Assembly: GCA_050701635.1 (NCBI GenBank)
Contig: JBOGDF010000183.1
Coordinates: 1 to 11,119 of the forward strand
Reading direction: 5' to 3'
Origin: WHSM01 sp050701635
GTDB taxonomy: Bacteria > Actinomycetota > Actinomycetes > Mycobacteriales > Micromonosporaceae
DNA: 11,119 nt
A program made the position numbers and the translations under genes. This document shows, piece by piece, positions 1 through 6,570 of the stretch. How positions within the stretch are numbered: the first letter of the stretch is position 1; each line of letters starts with the position of its first letter. Under the pieces are notes generated by a model. The model was not told the DNA's origin. It saw only the letters and a list, made by a program, of their open reading frames with translations, and searched no databases.

Positions 1-1014
1 GGGTACGGCATCGACGCGCAGCTGCGGGGCGGCACGCCCGCGGACACCGGCAGCACGCTGCCCCCGGCGACCGCCACCGTGACCCGCGAGACCCTGGTCG
101 ACACCCACACCGCCACCGGCGAGCTGGGGTACGGGGACACCACCGCGCTCGCCGCCAGGCTCGGCGGCACCGTGACCGCGGTGCCGCCTTCCGGGGCGGT
201 GCTCAAGCGAGGTCAGGCGCTCTACCGCGTCGACAACACACCGGTGCTGCTGCTGTACGGCTCGTTGCCGGCGTACCGGCCGCTGTCGCCCGGCGTCGAG
301 GGCACGGACGTGACGCAGTTCGAGCAGAACCTGTACGCGCTGGGGTATCGCGGCTTCACCGTGGACGACGCGTACACCGCGTCCACCGCCGGCGCGGTGA
401 AGCAGTGGCAGGACGACCTCGGGCTGCCCGAGACCGGGACGGTGGAGCTGGGTCGCGTCGCGTACGCCACCGGCCCGGTACGGGTGGACACCGTCCAGGT
501 CACGGTGGGCGACGCGCTGCAGCCGGGCAAGGAGCTCTTCACGTACAGCGGTACGTCCCGGCTGGTGACCGTCGAGCTGGAGCTGTCCGACCAGCGACTG
601 GCCCGCAAGGGTGCGGCGGTGAAGGTCACGCTGCCCGACAGCAGGACGGTCGCCGGGAAGATCGCCGGCGTACAGACCGTGATCGACGCCGGCGACGACG
701 ACGGCGGCCCCGGCGGCGAGTCCGACCCCGAGACCAAGCTCGAGGTCACCGTCGCCGTCGCGGACAAGAAGGCGCTGGCCGGGCTCGACCAGGCTTCGGT
801 GGAGGTGGTGTTCGCCGCCGCGGAGCGCAAGGACGTGCTGACCGTGCCGGTGGCGGCGCTGCTCGCGCTCTCCGAAGGCGGGTACGGCGTCGAGGTGGTG
901 GAAGGTCGCAAGACCCGGATCGTCACCGTGGAGACCGGCCTGTTCGCCAACGGCCGGGTCGAGGTGTCCGGCGACGGGCTCCGCGAGGGCATGACGGTGG
1001 GGATGCCGTCATGA
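1..1014 (+). CDS. Efflux periplasmic-adaptor-like protein with peptidoglycan-binding domain (5' partial)
   Basis: The frame is already open at base 1, so the true start and the expected N-terminal membrane anchor lie upstream of the window. Three parts are visible. A lipoyl/barrel-like stretch lies around bases 100-270 (GTVTAVPPSGAVLKRGQALY). A PG_binding_1-type repeat lies around 286-453 (GTDVTQFEQNLYALGY, then AVKQWQDDLGLPETGTV). HlyD-like beta-barrel and C-terminal segments follow (VTVELELSDQRLARKGAAVKV; VLTVPVAALLAL). This domain order is known for actinobacterial adaptors encoded beside MacB-like ABC systems. They probably sit outside the membrane and link the transporter to the wall or to substrate. 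The stop TGA overlaps the ATG of the ATPase gene (ATGA at 1011-1014), so the two are probably translationally coupled. The transported substrate cannot be told from the sequence. Family assignment is firm; the role as an export adaptor is inferred from family and neighbours. Confidence 0.88.
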   Translation, partial: GYGIDAQLRGGTPADTGSTLPPATATVTRETLVDTHTATGELGYGDTTALAARLGGTVTAVPPSGAVLKRGQALYRVDNTPVLLLYGSLPAYRPLSPGVEGTDVTQFEQNLYALGYRGFTVDDAYTASTAGAVKQWQDDLGLPETGTVELGRVAYATGPVRVDTVQVTVGDALQPGKELFTYSGTSRLVTVELELSDQRLARKGAAVKVTLPDSRTVAGKIAGVQTVIDAGDDDGGPGGESDPETKLEVTVAVADKKALAGLDQASVEVVFAAAERKDVLTVPVAALLALSEGGYGVEVVEGRKTRIVTVETGLFANGRVEVSGDGLREGMTVGMPS

Positions 1015-1688
1015 CCCCCGTCCTGGAGCCGGCCGGCCCGGTCGTGGAGCTGGAAGAGGTCACCAAGGAATACCCGGGCGTCACGGCGGTGCGGCGGTGC
1101 TCGCTCTCCATCGGGTACGGCGAGCTGGTCGGCATCGTGGGCGCGTCCGGCTCGGGAAAGTCCACCCTGCTGCACCTGATCGGCACCCTGGACCGGCCTT
1201 CGGCCGGCACCGTACGGGTCGACGGGTACGACGTCGCGGCGCTGTCGGACCGGCAGCTCTCCGCGCTGCGGGCGAGCCGGATCGGCTTCGTGTTCCAGCA
1301 GTTCCATCTCGCACCCGGGCGGTCCGCGCTGGAGAATGTCGCCGACGGACTGCTCTACGCCGGCGTACCCCCGAAAGAGCGGAAACGCCGGGCAGAGGCC
1401 GCACTGGCACGGGTCGGGCTGCATGCCCGGCTCGATCACCTGCCGCACGAGCTGTCCGGGGGCGAGCGGCAGCGGGTCGCGATCGCCCGGGCGGTGGCGG
1501 GTGAGCCGGCGTTGCTGCTCGCCGACGAGCCGACCGGCAACCTGGACACCGCCTCCGGCGCGGGGGTGATGGCGGTGCTGCGGGAGCTGCACACCACCGG
1601 CACCACGGTGCTGGTCATCACCCACGACCGGGACATCGCGGCCGGGCTGCCGCGTCAGGTCTCGATGCGCGACGGGGAGGTGGTCTGA
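1011..1688 (+). CDS. ABC transporter ATP-binding protein, MacB/LolD type
   Basis: This 225-residue protein is a typical single nucleotide-binding domain of the MacB/LolD/FtsE group. Visible motifs are Walker A GASGSGKST (44-52), Q-loop Q96 in FVFQQF, signature LSGGE (148-152), Walker B LLLADE (168-173), D-loop NLD (177-179) and switch H205 (VITHDRD). The ADEPTGNLD string is characteristic of this group. The start ATG at 1011 overlaps the upstream stop, and the protein then enters the canonical N-terminal strand VVELEEVTKEYPGVTAV. The next gene begins directly after the stop, so adaptor, ATPase and permease form one unit. The protein should dimerise on the cytoplasmic face of the permease and power mechanical transmission or export of a hydrophobic compound or peptide. 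Substrate is unknown. All catalytic residues are present. Confidence 0.95.
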   Translation: MTPVLEPAGPVVELEEVTKEYPGVTAVRRCSLSIGYGELVGIVGASGSGKSTLLHLIGTLDRPSAGTVRVDGYDVAALSDRQLSALRASRIGFVFQQFHLAPGRSALENVADGLLYAGVPPKERKRRAEAALARVGLHARLDHLPHELSGGERQRVAIARAVAGEPALLLADEPTGNLDTASGAGVMAVLRELHTTGTTVLVITHDRDIAAGLPRQVSMRDGEVV

Positions 1689-2885
1689 ATGTCGCTGTCC
1701 CCCGCCCGGCTTCGGTTCCGGGACGTGGTGCGGGTGGCCGGCAGCGGGCTGCGTACCCGGCCGTTGCGGGTGTTCCTGTCGGCGCTGGGGATCGCGATCG
1801 GGATCGCCGCGATGACCGCGGTGGTGGGCATCTCGTCGTCGAGCCGGGTCGAGCTGGACCGTCAGCTCGCCACGCTCGGCACCAACCTGCTCACCGTGGC
1901 ACCGGGCGACACCGTGTTCGGTGAGGACGCGTCGCTGCCGGTCGAGTCGGTCGCGATGATCTCCCGGATCGGGCCGGTGCAGCAGGTCGCCGCGACCGGC
2001 AAGCTGCCCGACGCCAAGGTCTACCGCACCGACCGGATCCCCGAGGTGGAGACGGGCGGCCTGTCGGTGCAGGCCGCGCACCTCGACCTCCCCGGTACGG
2101 TGGCCGCCACCCTGGCCGACGGCGCCTGGCTCAACGCCGCGACCGCGCGGTATCCGGCGGTGGTGCTGGGCTCCGCGGCGGCCGAGCGGCTGGGCATCGG
2201 GGCGGCGGGCGACGGCGTACAGGTCTACCTGGGCGGCCGGTGGTTCACGGTGGTCGGCATCCTCGACCCGGTGTCGCTGGCGCCCGAGCTGGATTCCGCC
2301 GCACTGGTCGGCTGGTCGGCCGCGGAGTCGTACCTGGACTTCGACGGGCACCCGACGACCGTCTACACCCGTACGGCGGACTCGGCGGTGGAAGCCGTAC
2401 GGGCCGTGCTGGCGGCGACCGCCAACCCGCAGGCGCCGAACGAGGTGAAGGTGTCCCGCCCGTCCGACGCGCTGGCGGCGCGGCAGGCGACCGATCGCGC
2501 GTTCACCGGTCTGCTGCTGGGGCTGGGGGCGGTCGCGCTGCTGGTGGGCGGGGTCGGGGTCGCGAACACCATGGTGATCTCGGTGCTGGAACGCCGTGCC
2601 GAGATCGGGTTGCGCCGCTCGCTGGGCGCCACCCGGGGCCAGATCCGGCTCCAGTTCCTGGCCGAGTCGCTGCTGCTGTCCGCGCTCGGCGGGATCGGTG
2701 GCGTACTGCTCGGGGTCGCCTTGACCACCCTGTACGCCGCCACCCAGTCCTGGCCGGCGGTGGTGCCCGCCTGGGCGACCGCGGGTGGCGTGGCGGCCAC
2801 CCTGGTGATCGGGGGGATCGCCGGCCTGTACCCGGCGATCCGCGCCGCCCGGCTGGCACCCACCGAGGCGCTCGCCGCGCCGTGA
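1689..2885 (+). CDS. ABC transporter permease, MacB/FtsX family
   Basis: This 398-residue membrane protein has the MacB/FtsX plan. TM1 is near residues 28-48 (VFLSALGIAIGIAAMTAVVG). A large extracytoplasmic MacB-PCD-like domain covers about 50-270. Three C-terminal helices lie near 273-297, 325-350 and 361-385. The family hallmark EIGLRRSLGATRGQI (305-319) follows TM2, and the protein ends with PAIRAARLAPTEAL, the usual C-terminal signature. The ATG directly follows the TGA of the ATPase gene and is preceded by a strong Shine-Dalgarno, GGGGAGG (1674-1680), 8 bases upstream. With the ATPase and the adaptor it forms a tripartite-looking exporter or mechanotransmission complex in the plasma membrane. 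It is the last gene of the unit; a hairpin follows 15 bases after the stop. Substrate cannot be inferred. Confidence 0.94.
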   Translation: MSLSPARLRFRDVVRVAGSGLRTRPLRVFLSALGIAIGIAAMTAVVGISSSSRVELDRQLATLGTNLLTVAPGDTVFGEDASLPVESVAMISRIGPVQQVAATGKLPDAKVYRTDRIPEVETGGLSVQAAHLDLPGTVAATLADGAWLNAATARYPAVVLGSAAAERLGIGAAGDGVQVYLGGRWFTVVGILDPVSLAPELDSAALVGWSAAESYLDFDGHPTTVYTRTADSAVEAVRAVLAATANPQAPNEVKVSRPSDALAARQATDRAFTGLLLGLGAVALLVGGVGVANTMVISVLERRAEIGLRRSLGATRGQIRLQFLAESLLLSALGGIGGVLLGVALTTLYAATQSWPAVVPAWATAGGVAATLVIGGIAGLYPAIRAARLAPTEALAAP

Positions 2886-2900
2886 CGGCTTGCGGGTAGA

Positions 2901-2928
2901 AGCCGGGTGCCCGCGAGGGCGCCCGGCT
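2901..2928. terminator. Hairpin terminator between convergent genes
   Basis: The arms AGCCGGGTGCCC (2901-2912) and GGGCGCCCGGCT (2917-2928) form a 12-bp stem with one G-U pair in the + transcript, closed by a GCGA (GNRA-type) tetraloop. It lies 15 bases after the permease stop and 1 base before the stop codon of the oppositely oriented flavoprotein gene. It could therefore serve both transcripts, though in the - transcript the wobble becomes an A-C mismatch. There is no U-tract, which is common for actinobacterial terminators. Confidence 0.65.
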
Positions 2929-2929
2929 G

Positions 2930-4570
2930 CTACGCCGGGGTGGCGGTGAAGCGGATCGGCTCGGCGGGTGCGGCGCCGGGTTTGGGTGCGACGAAGGTCA
3001 TGGCGCGTTCGGCCATCGCGGTGATGGTCAGGCTCGGGTTGACGCCGACGTTGGCCGGGATCGCCGAGCCGTCGCAGACCAGCAGGTTCTGGTAGCCGTA
3101 CACCTCGTGCCGCGCGTTGATCACCCCGGTCTGCGGGGATTCACCGATCACCGCACCGCCGAGCAGGTGGGCGGTGGACGGGATCGACAGCACGGCTTCC
3201 GGCGTCGCGGCCTGCAGGGTGCCGTTGATCCGCTCGGCGAACCACTCGCCCGCCTCGTACGCCGCCGGTATCGAGTCCGGGATCGGGTTCTCGGGATCCT
3301 GTTCGGTGGTCAGCACCGGGAACCCGCCCGGCAGCCGGAACTTCACCCGCAGGCTGATCGAGTTCTCCACCGTCTGCATCACCAGCAGGATCACCGTACG
3401 GCCGGACCACTTGCGGATCCGCAGGCTGCGTACGAACTTCCGGGGGTGGCGCAGCGCGTTGAGCAGGAAGTAGAACGGCCGGGTGCCGCGCCGGCCCGCG
3501 GCGGTGGCGAGCGCGAAGATCAGCGACTGGGTGTTGCCGTGCTGGCCGTAGGTCACCGGCTCGATGTGGGTGTCCGGCGCCGGGTAGATGCTCGACGTGA
3601 TCGCGATCGAGCGGGCGAAGTCGTGGGTGTCGCCGCTCGCCGTGACCGCCAGGATCGACTCGCTGTTGGTGCGTACCAGCTTGCCCAGCCGGTCCGACAG
3701 CTTCGGCAGCGCGCCGGAGAGCTTGCAGCGCTGCAGCAGCCGGTTGGTGCCGAGCGGGCCGGCCGCGAAGATCACTCCGCGCGCGGTGACGGTCTGCCGG
3801 TCCTTGCGTACCCACCGCCCGGACCGCACGCTGGTCACCGCGTGCCCGTCGCCGCCGTCGCTGTCGCCTAGCGGTCGTACGTCGACCACGGTGCGTTCCG
3901 GCTGGATCTGCGCGCCGCGCCGCTCGGCGAACCACAGGTAGTTCTTCATCAGCGTGTTCTTCGCGCCGTGCCGGCAGCCCACCATGCAGGCGCCGCACTT
4001 GACGCAGCCGGTGCGCTCGGGGCCCGCACCGGCGAAGAACGGATCCGGCACGGTCTTGCCGGGCGTACCCAGAAAAACCCCAACCCTTGTCTGGGTGTAC
4101 GTGTCGGCGAAGCCCTTCTCGGAGGCGTACTCCTTCATCAGGACGTCGGCGGCGGACTCTTCGTCGTACCGGACCACCCCGAGCATGTGTTCGGCGGTGT
4201 CGTAGTGCGGCGCGAGCTCGGCGTCCCAGTCGGCCAGCTGTGACCATTGGGGATTCTTCGCGAACTCCGGTCGCGACCGGTAGAGCGTGTTGGCGTACCC
4301 GAGCGAGCCGCCGCCGACGCCGCAGCCGGTGCCCACCAGTACGTCCTTGAACAGCGTCATCCGCAAGATCCCCTTGAGCCCGAGGAACGGCGCCCAGTAG
4401 TACCGGCTCAGCTGCGAGGTCGACTCCGCGAAATCCGCGTCCTCGTACCGCTTGCCGCACTCCAGTACGCCGACCCGGTAGCCCTTCTCGGACAGCCGCA
4501 GCGCCGAGACGCTGCCCCCGAAACCGGAGCCGATCACCAGCCAGTCGTAGTCGAATCCGTTCGCGCTCAT
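2930..4570 (-). CDS. GMC-family FAD oxidoreductase, cholesterol-oxidase-like
   Basis: This 546-residue flavoprotein has an N-terminal Rossmann fold: GSGFGG at 14-19 for the FAD pyrophosphate and an acidic E37 at the end of beta-2. There is a second FAD-binding stretch GTGCGVGGGSLGYAN (80-94) and a GMC C-terminal domain (about 460-530) containing STAHLLGG, with candidate catalytic H468, and SAIPANVGVNPSLT, with candidate N507 or N511. The layout resembles actinobacterial ChoD-like sterol or hydroxysteroid oxidoreductases; the substrate may be a steroid but is not proven. The odd feature is CVKCGACMVGC (C189, C192, C195, C199), a ferredoxin-like cysteine spacing. The ATG at 4570 has GAAGGG 8 bases upstream (4579-4584). 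I see no signal peptide, so it is probably cytoplasmic. It is monocistronic and divergent from the DUF4287 gene. Family is certain; substrate is uncertain. Confidence 0.93.
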   Translation of the reverse strand: MSANGFDYDWLVIGSGFGGSVSALRLSEKGYRVGVLECGKRYEDADFAESTSQLSRYYWAPFLGLKGILRMTLFKDVLVGTGCGVGGGSLGYANTLYRSRPEFAKNPQWSQLADWDAELAPHYDTAEHMLGVVRYDEESAADVLMKEYASEKGFADTYTQTRVGVFLGTPGKTVPDPFFAGAGPERTGCVKCGACMVGCRHGAKNTLMKNYLWFAERRGAQIQPERTVVDVRPLGDSDGGDGHAVTSVRSGRWVRKDRQTVTARGVIFAAGPLGTNRLLQRCKLSGALPKLSDRLGKLVRTNSESILAVTASGDTHDFARSIAITSSIYPAPDTHIEPVTYGQHGNTQSLIFALATAAGRRGTRPFYFLLNALRHPRKFVRSLRIRKWSGRTVILLVMQTVENSISLRVKFRLPGGFPVLTTEQDPENPIPDSIPAAYEAGEWFAERINGTLQAATPEAVLSIPSTAHLLGGAVIGESPQTGVINARHEVYGYQNLLVCDGSAIPANVGVNPSLTITAMAERAMTFVAPKPGAAPAEPIRFTATPA

Positions 4571-4808
4571 CCGGGCCGCCCTTCACGTCGGTACGTGCCA
4601 TTCTCCGCCTCTTGCGACGCCGATCCCTGGCGCATTACGCTGATCTCTGGCGTAGTCCTGCGCCTCACCTCCATTCCGGTGCTCACGCCGCCGGCGTCGC
4701 GGAGGCAAAGGGGACCTCGAGTTCTCAGGATGCGTACCGCATGCCCTACTCCGGCAGGGCCAACGAGAGCGTGAGTCTTGTGGCCGTGCCGTTGACAGGG
4801 AGCATGTG
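4571..4808. promoter_or_regulatory. Divergent intergenic region with a 20-base-period repeat
   Basis: This 238-base region must carry the promoters of the flavoprotein (-) and the DUF4287 gene (+). I find no convincing -10/-35 pair for either. One notable element is the direct repeat GATCCCTGGCG (4622-4632) and GATCTCTGGCG (4642-4652), with one mismatch and exactly 20 bases apart, close to two helical turns. It lies 50-80 bases upstream of the flavoprotein start and could be a tandem operator. The TTGACA at 4792-4797 overlaps the Shine-Dalgarno of the + gene and cannot be its -35 box. Confidence 0.4.
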
Positions 4809-5486
4809 ATGACGACGCAGAAGTCCTTCAAATCCCGGGTACGGGGCCGCATGGCCAAGACCGGCGAGAGCTACACCACCGCCCGCCGCCACCTTCTCAC
4901 CAGGACCGATCCGGTGCCGGCTCCGCCGCCGGTCGACGTCGCGATGTCGCGGAAGGTCTCGGACGCGGCGCTGCGCGAGCGTACCGGCCGGGGCTGGGCC
5001 GAGTGGGTCGCGCTGCTGGACGACTGGGGCGGCGCCCGCCACAACCACACCGAGATCGTGCGCTGGCTGATGGCCGAGCACCAGGTGGACGGCTGGTCGG
5101 CGCAGACCGTGACGGTCGGGTACGAGCAGGTGCGCGGGATCCGGGTCCCCGGACAGCAGAGCGACGGCGGCTTCGCGGCCAGCGCCACCCGGACGGTGGC
5201 GGTGCCGGTGGACCGCTTGTTCGAGGCGATCGCCGACGAGTCGATGCGGGAGCAATGGTTGCCCGGCGCCCAGCTGCGGGTGCGTACGGCCAGCGCCCCG
5301 AAGTCCTTCCGGGCCGACTGGGAGGCCGACGGCACCCGGATCGTGGTCGGGTTCGGGCCCAAGGGGGATGCCAAGGCGGAGATCTCGGTGATCCACGAGA
5401 AGCTCGCCGGCGCCGATGCCGTGGCCCATTGGAAGAGCTACTGGCGCGAGCGGCTGACCGTACTCAAGCAGCTTCTCGAATCGTGA
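4809..5486 (+). CDS. DUF4287 domain protein with C-terminal SRPBCC-like domain
   Basis: This 225-residue soluble protein has two parts. The N-terminal half (about 1-110) matches the DUF4287 style: GKT/KTGESYTTARRHLL-like helices, then GRGWAEWVALLDDWGG, HTEIVRWLMAEHQVDGW and SAQTVTVGYEQVRGIR. The C-terminal half (about 118-225) has an SRPBCC/AHSA1-like beginning, ATRTVAVPVDRLFEAIADES, and ends with the long helix WKSYWRERLTVLKQLLES. Such proteins are common in actinomycetes and have no established biochemical role; the SRPBCC part suggests binding of a hydrophobic ligand. Start choice: ATG 4809 lies 6 bases from AGGGAG (4797-4802). GTG 4806 is in frame but only 3 bases away. ATG 4804 meets TGA immediately. 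The DUF1761-like gene begins 13 bases after the stop, so they were probably one operon. Confidence 0.85.
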   Translation: MTTQKSFKSRVRGRMAKTGESYTTARRHLLTRTDPVPAPPPVDVAMSRKVSDAALRERTGRGWAEWVALLDDWGGARHNHTEIVRWLMAEHQVDGWSAQTVTVGYEQVRGIRVPGQQSDGGFAASATRTVAVPVDRLFEAIADESMREQWLPGAQLRVRTASAPKSFRADWEADGTRIVVGFGPKGDAKAEISVIHEKLAGADAVAHWKSYWRERLTVLKQLLES

Positions 5487-5499
5487 ACGGGGGACAGTC

Positions 5500-5765
5500 A
5501 TGAAGCAGCTCAACTATGTCGCCGTGCTGGTCGCGACCGTGGCGGCGTTCGTCGCGGCCGCTGCGTACTACATCGTGCTGGGTGACGCGTACGCCGAGGT
5601 CAGCGCCGCCGCTCGGGAAGCCGCCCAGACCGGACCGGAGCTGTGGCTGGTCCCGGTCGAGCTCGGCCGTACCTTGGTGGTCGCCGTTGTCGTCGCCTGG
5701 CTGGCTGCCGCCACCGGAGCCACCGCGTGGGTACGCGCACTGCTGCTGGCGTCGGCCTGTGGCCG
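5500..5765 (+). pseudogene. DUF1761-like membrane protein, 3' truncated
   Basis: The start is well supported: ATG 5500 follows GGGGGA (5489-5494), 13 bases after the DUF4287 stop. The first ~85 residues look like a DUF1761 membrane protein, with TM1 VAVLVATVAAFVAAAAYYIV and TM2 LGRTLVVAVVVAWLAAATG, then GATAWVRALLLAS. DUF1761 proteins usually run to about 130-140 residues with four helices. Here the hydrophobic character stops near base 5765 and the frame then reads antisense through a hydrolase remnant. The frame happens to stay open to a TGA at 6517-6519, giving a nominal 339-residue chimera that I do not believe in as an evolved protein, though it may be translated. In another frame 5748-5762 reads GVGLW, similar to what the family has next, so a frameshift may lie just before the break. 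The end coordinate is approximate. Confidence 0.6.
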
Positions 5766-5802
5766 CGGCGGCGAGGTGGTCAGGCAGCCGGCTGAGCTCG
5801 GC

Positions 5803-6423
5803 TCAGTCGAGCGGGCGGACTGGTTGGGGATGGCGCGGGTTGGCCGTCCCCAGCCAGTCCCGCAGCAGCGCGAGGAAGTCGTCCGGCCGTTCCAGCGAGG
5901 GCAGGTGGGCGGTGTCCGGCCACTCCAGGAGTCGCGCGCCGGCGACCCCGCCGGCGACCCGCCGGGCCGCGTCGCGGATCGCGTCGAGATCGAGCGCGCC
6001 GACCAGCACCAGGGTGGGCGCCCGTACGTCGGCGAGCCGGTCGAGGGCGGGCGGGTCGATCTCGCGCTCCTCGACGCCGGTCCAGCCGGACGTCAGCGCG
6101 AACGCCCGCCGTTGCATGTACCGGACCAGCTCCCGTACCGCCGGGTCGACGGCGCCGGAGTCCCGCCGGGGACCGTCCACCCACCAGGTCAGGTTCGCCT
6201 CGACGGCGGCGTCCAGGTCGTCCTGCGCGAGCGCCGACCGCTCCGCCTCGAAGAACCTGCCCAGGTCGGGGGTGAGCTCGGCGATCAGCGAGCCGCCGGG
6301 CGCGGCGAGCAGCAGGGACGCCACCAGCTCGGGCCGGGTCAGCGCCACCTCGACCGCCACGCCGGCCCCGTACGAGGCCCCGACCAGGTGGCATTGCTCG
6401 ATGCCGAGGGCCGCCAGGGTATC
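5803..6423 (-). pseudogene. Alpha/beta hydrolase, N-terminally truncated
   Basis: The C-terminal two thirds of an alpha/beta-hydrolase-fold enzyme are intact. They contain the nucleophile elbow GASYG (Ser nucleophile) after LGIEQCHLV, a cap region, the acid strand APTLVLVGALDLDAI and the His loop DTAHLPSLERPDDFLALL, with stop TGA at 5803-5805. Missing are the first ~80-90 residues, including the HGG-type oxyanion-hole strand and the RYDLRGFG-like segment that this family carries before the elbow. Family-like sequence ends near base 6423. Upstream of that, the frame reads antisense through a DinB-like remnant and into the hairpin at 6526-6564, so the open frame to GTG 6552 is not a believable start. 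I see no start with a good Shine-Dalgarno. Without the oxyanion strand the product should be inactive. The tail after LLRDWLG (RPLD end) may also be altered. Confidence 0.72.
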
Positions 6424-6519
6424 GACCTGATCGAGGAGTACGCCCGCCACACCGGCCACGCCGACATCATCCGTGAGTCGATCGACGGCCTGGTGGGTGA
6501 AGGCCCGCCGCGGGCGTGA
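6424..6519 (+). pseudogene. DinB/DUF664-family protein, C-terminal remnant
   Basis: The + frame ending at TGA 6517-6519 finishes with LIEEYARHTGHADIIRESID followed by GLVGEGPPRA. This closely resembles the C-terminal helix of DinB/DUF664 proteins (pattern HMIEEYARHNGHAD-L-RE-IDG-TGE), which supplies one metal-ligand histidine of the DinB fold. Everything upstream of about 6424 belongs to the hydrolase remnant on the other strand, so the first ~130-140 residues, including the other DinB metal ligands, are gone. The piece is in frame with the truncated DUF1761 reading frame only by chance. The family call rests on my recall of the DUF664 C-terminus and is fairly secure because the motif is distinctive; a profile search would settle it. 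Confidence 0.65.
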
Positions 6520-6525
6520 GCTGAG

Positions 6526-6564
6526 CTGGGCCGGTACGTGCGACGCGCGCACGTACCGGCCCAG
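6526..6564. terminator. Perfect 17-bp hairpin, probable bidirectional terminator
   Basis: CTGGGCCGGTACGTGCG (6526-6542) and its exact reverse complement (6548-6564) form a 17-bp perfect stem around the 5-base loop ACGCG. It starts 6 bases after the DinB remnant stop (+) and ends 6 bases before the stop of the serine protease gene (-). Perfect pairing works for both strands. There is no U-tract. Position and strength fit a terminator shared by two convergent genes. Confidence 0.78.
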
Positions 6565-6570
6565 GCTGAT

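Noticed and set aside
222..2351. 709-residue open frame on the - strand across the ABC cassette
   Set aside because: It lies antisense to three genes with clear motifs, its residues are low-complexity Arg/Pro/Gly/Ser, and no domain is visible. It is a shadow of GC-rich coding.
4792..4797. TTGACA as a -35 box for the DUF4287 gene
   Set aside because: It overlaps the ribosome site and leaves no room for a -10 before the start codon.
4804..4809. ATG-TGA minimal upstream frame before the DUF4287 gene
   Set aside because: It is only 1 base from the Shine-Dalgarno, too close for initiation; it is most likely chance.
6424..6552. Extension of the hydrolase frame to GTG 6552 as a genuine N-terminus
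   Set aside because: The start codon lies inside the 17-bp hairpin, has no Shine-Dalgarno, and the added residues are the antisense of the DinB tail.
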